Source of the DNA: Actinomycetes bacterium
GTDB taxonomy: Bacteria; Actinomycetota; Actinomycetes; Actinomycetales; Dermabacteraceae
Length of the DNA: 18,626 nucleotides
Reading direction: 5' to 3'
Assembly (NCBI GenBank): GCA_023389045.1
Contig: JAEWEZ010000119.1
Location: 1 to 18,626, forward strand
This document shows, piece by piece, positions 15,166 to 18,626 of this stretch. The position numbers and the translations under genes were made by a program. The notes below the pieces were generated by a model that was not told the DNA's origin, did not search any database, and saw only the letters and a program-made list of their open reading frames with translations. The stretch's first letter is position 1. Each line of letters opens with the position of its first letter.

Positions 15166-15514
15166 TCAGATGTACTTTCGAGCGGCGCAGGTGTCGCCCA
15201 CAACAGGGTGATCGCTGCACGCCCGGAACGACGCGACCCGAGCGCTACCGCTGAGTGAGGTGGATACAGATTCACCGTACGAATAGGTGATGAGCTGGAA
15301 CCGACTGTTTCCTCTATCGTTCCGCCAGTAGTCGACGTATGCTCTGTTTCCGTCTGCCTTGATGTCTTTGACGGTGATTCGCGCACGCGTGCTCGAGACT
15401 GTCGCGCGGGAGTTTCCGTCCGAGGTGGTCTGTACCCAATCAGCGTGCGCTGCGGCGCTGCCTGCTATCACAAGGCCGGAAAGAAGCAGAGAGAGAGACT
15501 GTACGGAACTTCAT
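15166..15514 (-). CDS. Small secreted protein gene, out of frame at a TC repeat
   Basis: I do not recognise this family. From ATG at 15514 the frame reads MKFRTVSLS and then runs out of register. The remaining frame reads LLLSGLVIAGSAAAHA followed by a 91-residue mature part. One more TC unit in the repeat at 15488-15498 joins them into a 116-residue precursor with a basic start, a hydrophobic core and an AHA/D cleavage site (after residue 25). The mature part is polar, probably beta-rich, and ends with a C-x9-C pair (RAC ... DTC) near the C-terminus, as in many small exported actinobacterial proteins. A shorter reading from GTG at 15471 (101 residues) lacks a proper signal peptide. AGGAAGG lies upstream of the ATG. 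The gene heads the ABC cassette and has a consensus promoter. It could be bacteriocin-like, phase-variable, a pseudogene, or affected by a sequencing error. Confidence 0.6.
15488..15498 (-). repeat. (TC)5.5 microsatellite in the signal-peptide codons
   Basis: On the - strand eleven bases alternate T and C. The two halves of the small secreted-protein gene differ in frame by exactly +1, which gain of one 2-base unit corrects. Dinucleotide tracts like this are hot spots for slipped-strand mispairing. Confidence 0.85.
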
Positions 15515-15520
15515 GGGGTG

Positions 15521-15549
15521 AGCCCTTCCTAAGGTGTGTAGGGAAGGCT
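15521..15549 (-). promoter_or_regulatory. Hairpin that may mask the ribosome binding site
   Basis: In the - strand transcript AGCCTTCC (15549-15542) can pair with GGAAGGGCT (15529-15521), with one bulged G and a 12-base loop. The second arm contains the ribosome binding site of the small secreted-protein gene, so translation could be gated by this fold. Confidence 0.4.
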
Positions 15550-15589
15550 CCGTATCGTCTTCGATGACGACATGTGGCGGAGTGGCCCA

Positions 15590-15619
15590 ATTATAGGGAT
15601 GCCCCTTGTCAGATGTCAA
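15590..15619 (-). promoter_or_regulatory. Perfect consensus sigma70 promoter for the cassette
   Basis: Reading the - strand, TTGACA (15619-15614), an 18-base spacer and TATAAT (15595-15590) match both consensus hexamers exactly. Transcription should begin near 15583. It points at the small secreted-protein gene and presumably drives the ATPase and permease genes as well. Confidence 0.8.
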
Positions 15620-15764
15620 GATCATTCCACTGGTGCTACGTGGTGTGCTCCTCGAAGCTCTTCCGTTCCTCAACAGCGGCCACCGCACTGTCTCCTCCAT
15701 GTCGAGAGAAGGTTCAACCACTGCAGCGAGCGGTGCCCAGGCGCCCGCCCAGGGCTCCGCCCGC

Positions 15765-15770
15765 TACGAT
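15765..15770 (+). promoter_or_regulatory. Possible -10 element for proS
   Basis: TACGAT fits the TAnnnT form common in Actinobacteria. A start near 15777 would give a leader of about 66 bases. No matching -35 is seen. Confidence 0.35.
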
Positions 15771-15783
15771 GGGCCTGTTCGTC

Positions 15784-15802
15784 GGCCCGCCGTGCACGGG
15801 CC
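15784..15802 (+). other. Small hairpin in the proS leader
   Basis: GGCCCG (15784-15789) pairs with CGGGCC (15797-15802) over a 7-base loop. It lacks the size and landmarks of a T-box. Confidence 0.35.
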
Positions 15803-15842
15803 CGCGGTCGAGAACGAGCACCCGAGAAAGGCCACCGTCACG

Positions 15843-17645
15843 ATGATGCGTCTGTCCTCATCCTTCATCCGCACGCTGCGCGAGGATCCCGCCGACGCCG
15901 AGGCCGCGAGCCACAAGCTGCTGGTCCGCGCCGGTTACATCCGGCGCAGCGCCCCCGGCGTGTACTCGTGGCTGCCGCTGGGGCTGAAGGTGGTGCGCAA
16001 GGTGGAGCAGATCGTGCGTGAGGAGCAGGAGCGCATCGGTGGACAGGAGGTGCTGTTCTCCGCGCTGCAGCCGAAGGAGCCCTATGAGGCGACCGGCCGC
16101 TGGGAGGACTACGGCGACGGCATCTTCCGTCTCAAGGATCGCAAGGATGCCGACTACCTCCTGGCGCCCACCCACGAGGAGATGTTCACGCTGCTGGTGA
16201 AGGACCTGTACAACTCGTACAAGGACCTGCCCGTCATGCTGTACCAGATCCAGACCAAGTTCCGCGATGAGGCACGGCCCCGCGGCGGTCTGCTGCGCAC
16301 CCGCGAGTTCGTCATGAAGGACGCCTACTCCTTCGATCTGCGCGATGAGGGCCTGGACATCTCTTATGAGAAGCAGCGCGAGGCCTACCGCCGCACCTTC
16401 GACCGCCTAGGTCTGCCCACGGTGATCTGCCAGGCCGATGCGGGCGCCATGGGTGGCTCCCGCTCGGAGGAGTTCCTGCACCCGACCCCGATCGGTGAGG
16501 ACACCTTCGTGGTGTCCGAGGGTGGCTACGCCGCCAATGTCGAGGCCGTGATCACCCCGGCTCCGGAGCCTTTGAGTGCCGAGGAGATGGCGGCGCTTCC
16601 GTCGGCTCGGGACGTGACTACCCCGGATACCCCGACCATCGCTGCGCTCGTGGAACTGCTCAACGCGCAGGAGCCGCGTGAGGATGGCCGCGCCTGGACC
16701 GAGGCAGACATGCTCAAGGCGCTCGTGTACATGACGCGCTCGCCGGAGGGCGTGGAGGAGCCGCTGCTGGTGATGATCCCGGGCGACCGGCAGGCCGATG
16801 AGAAGCGCCTGGAGGCGGCTCTCGCACCGTCGGAAGTGCGTGCTTTCACCGATGAGGATTTCGCGAAGTACCCGCAGATCGTGAAGGGCTACATCGGCCC
16901 CCACGGCTACGGCCTCACCCCCGCGGAGGGGGAGGAGCCGGCGCTGGGTCTTGAGCGCAATGGGATCCGCGTGCTGCTGGATCCGCGGGCGGCCGACGGC
17001 ACCACCTGGGTGGTGGGCGGCAACCGTCCGGGCGTGCACCGAGTGGGCCTGGTGATCGGCCGCGACGTGGTGCCCGATGGCACGATTGAGGCCGCCGAGG
17101 TGCGCGACGGGGATCCGGCGCCCGACGGTTCGGGTCCGCTGCGTCTGACCCGTGGCATGGAAATGGGCCACATCTTCCAGCTGGGCCGGAAGTACGCCGA
17201 GGCTCTGGGCCTGACGGTGCTGGATGAGAATGGCAAGCAGGCCGTGGTCACGATGGGTTCCTACGGCGTGGGCGTGACCCGTGCGGTTGCGGCGATCGCC
17301 GAGAAGTACCACGACGAGAAGGGCCTGACCTGGCCGCGCGCCGTGGCCCCGGCTGATGTGCACATCATGGCCACGGGCAAGGACCAGGCCGCCTTCGCCG
17401 AGGCCGAGCGGATCGCCACGGAGCTGGAGGCCGAGGGCCTCGAGGTCATCTATGACGATCGCCTGAAAGTCTCTCCGGGCGTCAAGTTCAAGGACGCGGA
17501 ACTGCTTGGCATGCCCACCAGCGTCGTGGTGGGTCGCGGCCTGGAGCAGGGCGTGGTTGAGGTGCGTGACCGTGCCAGCGGTGAGGTCCGTGAGGTCTCC
17601 CCGGCCGATGTGGTCCAGACGGTGCTGGAGGCCGTGCGCGGCTGA
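15843..17645 (+). CDS. proS: Prolyl-tRNA synthetase, bacterial type with editing domain
   Basis: Class II synthetase that charges tRNA-Pro with proline in the cytosol. The 600-residue product shows RRSAPGVYSWLPLG (34-47), the LAPTHEEMFT loop (107-116), motif 2 FRDEARPRGGLLRTREF (140-156) and GMEMGHIFQLG plus GSYGVGVTRAVAA (motif 3) in the C-terminal half of the catalytic core. The insertion between motifs 2 and 3 (about 225-400) is the YbaK-like editing domain that removes mischarged alanine; it contains LLVMIPGDRQADEKRL. The last ~100 residues are the anticodon-binding domain. I chose ATG at 15843 (a second ATG follows at 15846); GAAAGG at 15826-15831 is a weak, distant ribosome site. It converges on the DUF4439-like gene. 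Confidence 0.95.
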   Translation: MMRLSSSFIRTLREDPADAEAASHKLLVRAGYIRRSAPGVYSWLPLGLKVVRKVEQIVREEQERIGGQEVLFSALQPKEPYEATGRWEDYGDGIFRLKDRKDADYLLAPTHEEMFTLLVKDLYNSYKDLPVMLYQIQTKFRDEARPRGGLLRTREFVMKDAYSFDLRDEGLDISYEKQREAYRRTFDRLGLPTVICQADAGAMGGSRSEEFLHPTPIGEDTFVVSEGGYAANVEAVITPAPEPLSAEEMAALPSARDVTTPDTPTIAALVELLNAQEPREDGRAWTEADMLKALVYMTRSPEGVEEPLLVMIPGDRQADEKRLEAALAPSEVRAFTDEDFAKYPQIVKGYIGPHGYGLTPAEGEEPALGLERNGIRVLLDPRAADGTTWVVGGNRPGVHRVGLVIGRDVVPDGTIEAAEVRDGDPAPDGSGPLRLTRGMEMGHIFQLGRKYAEALGLTVLDENGKQAVVTMGSYGVGVTRAVAAIAEKYHDEKGLTWPRAVAPADVHIMATGKDQAAFAEAERIATELEAEGLEVIYDDRLKVSPGVKFKDAELLGMPTSVVVGRGLEQGVVEVRDRASGEVREVSPADVVQTVLEAVRG

Positions 17646-17687
17646 CCTCGCAGCGGCTGACCCCGCAGCGGTTTACCCCGCAGCGGG
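17643..17687. repeat. Three 15-bp tandem repeats at a convergent gene junction
   Basis: Units at 17643-17657, 17658-17672 and 17673-17687 share the pattern TKACCYCGCAGCGGN. Unit 1 starts with the proS stop TGA. Unit 3 starts with TTA, which is the TAA stop of the opposite-strand gene. Confidence 0.8.
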
Positions 17688-18626
17688 CGCCGCTTCCGGC
17701 TCGAGCGTCGGAAGCGGCGCCAACTCAGCCAGCACCGGTCCGAGGCGGCTCGCTTCCACCAGCGCGGCATGAATCGCGATGCTACGGCGTTCAAAGGGCG
17801 CGGCTCCGGCCATGGCGATGTACGCCTGCATGAGGGATTTTCCGGCCTCGACCGGAATGGTGCTCAGGGCGCGATTATCGAGTCCGCCCTGGGGGAGCGG
17901 ATAGACCGCGTTGCGCACCACCACGGGCGCTTTGTCTTCCTCGGCGATCTTGCCCAGCTGCTGGGCACGGTCGCGGTGTTCCTGAACCACCTGGGCGCGA
18001 CTTTCATGCTCTTCAGCCGGGCGCCGTGCCGCGATCACTTCGAGCAGGTAGGCGGTGTACCACTCTTCGCGCTGTGCTTCGGAAAGAGTGTGGGTGTAGT
18101 CGCTGGCCGCGCCGATTGAGGGCGGGTCGTCCGTGGGGACGGTGCGGCTCGGCACGATCTTTTCGACGGGGCGGATCGCCGGCACGCTGCCCTGTTTCGT
18201 CTGGGCGTGCAGACGGGAGGCAGCCCAGGCCGCGTAGGCCCCGATCGCGCAGACGGGCCGGGCAAGACGCCCTGATACTTGCCGTGCTGCGTCGGTGCAC
18301 AGTTCTCGCAGCGCGACGATCTCGGCGATCAGCCCGGCAACGTCGGTCGGGAGGTTTGTGGGCGGGGTGCTCGGGCTGGGGGAGTCGGTGGCGTCCGACG
18401 TTTCGCCCTTCGCCGTGGAAGCCTTCGCTTCCGTATCGGCTTCCGCTTCTGCGCCCGTGAGGAGTGCCTGGCGCTGCACAGGAAGTGCTGCGGTGATCTG
18501 CACCAGGGTTGCGGCTGCCGGTGCGGGAACGGTGCTGCCGATCGCGGTGACGGCGGCAATGAGACGCTCGACCTGGGCGAGTAGGTCGGCCCGGTATATG
18601 TCGTCGATCCCCAGAGGTGGTGGGGT
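17673..18626 (-). CDS. DUF4439-like ferritin-fold protein, 5' end outside the window
   Basis: The frame stays open to the window edge and no ATG or GTG lies upstream of 18503, so the gene is partial and its start lies beyond 18626. The GTG at 18503 is probably internal. At least 317 residues are visible. The first part is helical (ADLLAQVERLIAAVTAIGS), then comes a Ser/Thr/Pro/Glu-rich linker. The C-terminal ~130 residues (EEWYTAYLLEVIAARR, then EHRDRAQQL and AVYPLP) have the helical ferritin-like pattern of DUF4439, a family of unknown function often found near proS and rimP in Actinobacteria. Metal ligands cannot be assigned by eye. The last codons form half of the proS terminator hairpin. 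The family call is moderate; the gene is likely real. Confidence 0.65.
   Translation of the reverse strand, partial: TPPPLGIDDIYRADLLAQVERLIAAVTAIGSTVPAPAAATLVQITAALPVQRQALLTGAEAEADTEAKASTAKGETSDATDSPSPSTPPTNLPTDVAGLIAEIVALRELCTDAARQVSGRLARPVCAIGAYAAWAASRLHAQTKQGSVPAIRPVEKIVPSRTVPTDDPPSIGAASDYTHTLSEAQREEWYTAYLLEVIAARRPAEEHESRAQVVQEHRDRAQQLGKIAEEDKAPVVVRNAVYPLPQGGLDNRALSTIPVEAGKSLMQAYIAMAGAAPFERRSIAIHAALVEASRLGPVLAELAPLPTLEPEAAPAAG
17686..17721. terminator. 13-bp hairpin terminator inside the convergent coding sequence
   Basis: GGCGCCGCTTCCG (17686-17698) and CGGAAGCGGCGCC (17709-17721) are perfect reverse complements with a 10-base loop that contains CTCGAG. It starts 41 bases after the proS stop and lies within the last 17 codons of the - strand gene. 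There is no T-tract on either side. Confidence 0.7.

Larger units (their letters stand above)
15515..15842. other. Divergent control region between the cassette and proS
   Basis: This stretch has no gene I can support. Leftward it holds a consensus promoter (15590-15619) and a leader of about 69 bases with two foldable elements: TCGTC/GACGA at 15555-15570 and the ribosome-site hairpin at 15521-15549. Rightward it holds a -10 candidate (15765-15770) and a short proS leader. The proS frame is open from 15606, but its residues do not resemble ProRS and cross the other strand's promoter. Confidence 0.7.

Noticed and set aside
15488..15498. Programmed ribosomal frameshift
   Set aside because: A +1 or -2 shift on a TC tract with no stop or stem next to it is not a known efficient signal. 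Repeat-length change is simpler, though not excluded by sequence alone.
15166..15514. Lactococcin-972 bacteriocin proper
   Set aside because: The mature residues lack the Lcn972 pattern (Gly/Trp start, SxYxH-type repeats). Only the gene neighbourhood is similar.
15606..15842. N-terminal extension of ProRS
   Set aside because: The frame is open but its residues do not resemble ProRS, it begins inside the opposite-strand promoter, and the ATG at 15843 gives the family's normal N-terminus.
15777..15842. T-box riboswitch before proS
   Set aside because: The leader is too short and lacks the T-box sequence and stem I features.
1..18626. tRNA, rRNA, CRISPR array, IS element or integrase
   Set aside because: No cloverleaf, regular spaced repeats, transposase motifs or terminal inverted repeats were seen. 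The accessory region 11315-15619 has no visible mobility gene or attachment site.

Overview
The window is high-GC, densely packed actinobacterial chromosome. Its gene order is pyrH, frr, cdsA, rlmN, a DivIVA-domain gene, dxr, a Rip1/RseP-type site-2 protease gene, a Pit transporter gene, ispG, a GNAT gene, then proS and a DUF4439-like gene. This is the conserved housekeeping neighbourhood of Actinobacteria. The DivIVA-domain gene between rlmN and dxr suggests Micrococcales, possibly near Dermabacteraceae; that placement is inference from synteny and not a database result.

Region 1 (1-11287, + strand) makes UMP kinase, ribosome recycling factor, CDP-diacylglycerol synthase, the RlmN methyltransferase, a small DivIVA-domain protein, two MEP isoprenoid enzymes (Dxr and IspG), an intramembrane protease, a phosphate-type transporter and a GNAT acetyltransferase. 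Junctions cdsA/rlmN, divIVA/dxr and dxr/protease overlap by 4 bases, so translational coupling is likely. The Pit gene splits the protease gene from ispG, which are neighbours in mycobacteria. Strong GC-rich hairpins without a T-tract follow the upstream gene (1-23), frr (1647-1679) and proS (17686-17721). The last two lie inside the neighbouring coding sequence.

Region 2 (11315-15619, - strand) is an accessory insertion between the GNAT gene and proS, with visibly lower GC near 15290-15600. It holds a SAM methyltransferase gene with an apparently leaderless promoter and a three-gene cassette: a small secreted protein, a LolD/MacB-type ATPase and a 10-TM FtsX-type permease. The cassette has a perfect consensus sigma70 promoter (TTGACA, 18-bp spacer, TATAAT). 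The small gene is out of frame exactly at a (TC)5.5 microsatellite in its signal-peptide region. One extra TC unit restores a textbook signal peptide and a 116-aa precursor. This makes it a candidate phase-variable, bacteriocin-like secretion/immunity locus and the most interesting part of the window.

Region 3 (15843-18626) is proS and a convergent, partial DUF4439-like gene. Three 15-bp tandem repeats at the junction supply stop codons to both genes. No tRNA, rRNA, CRISPR array, transposase or integrase was seen.
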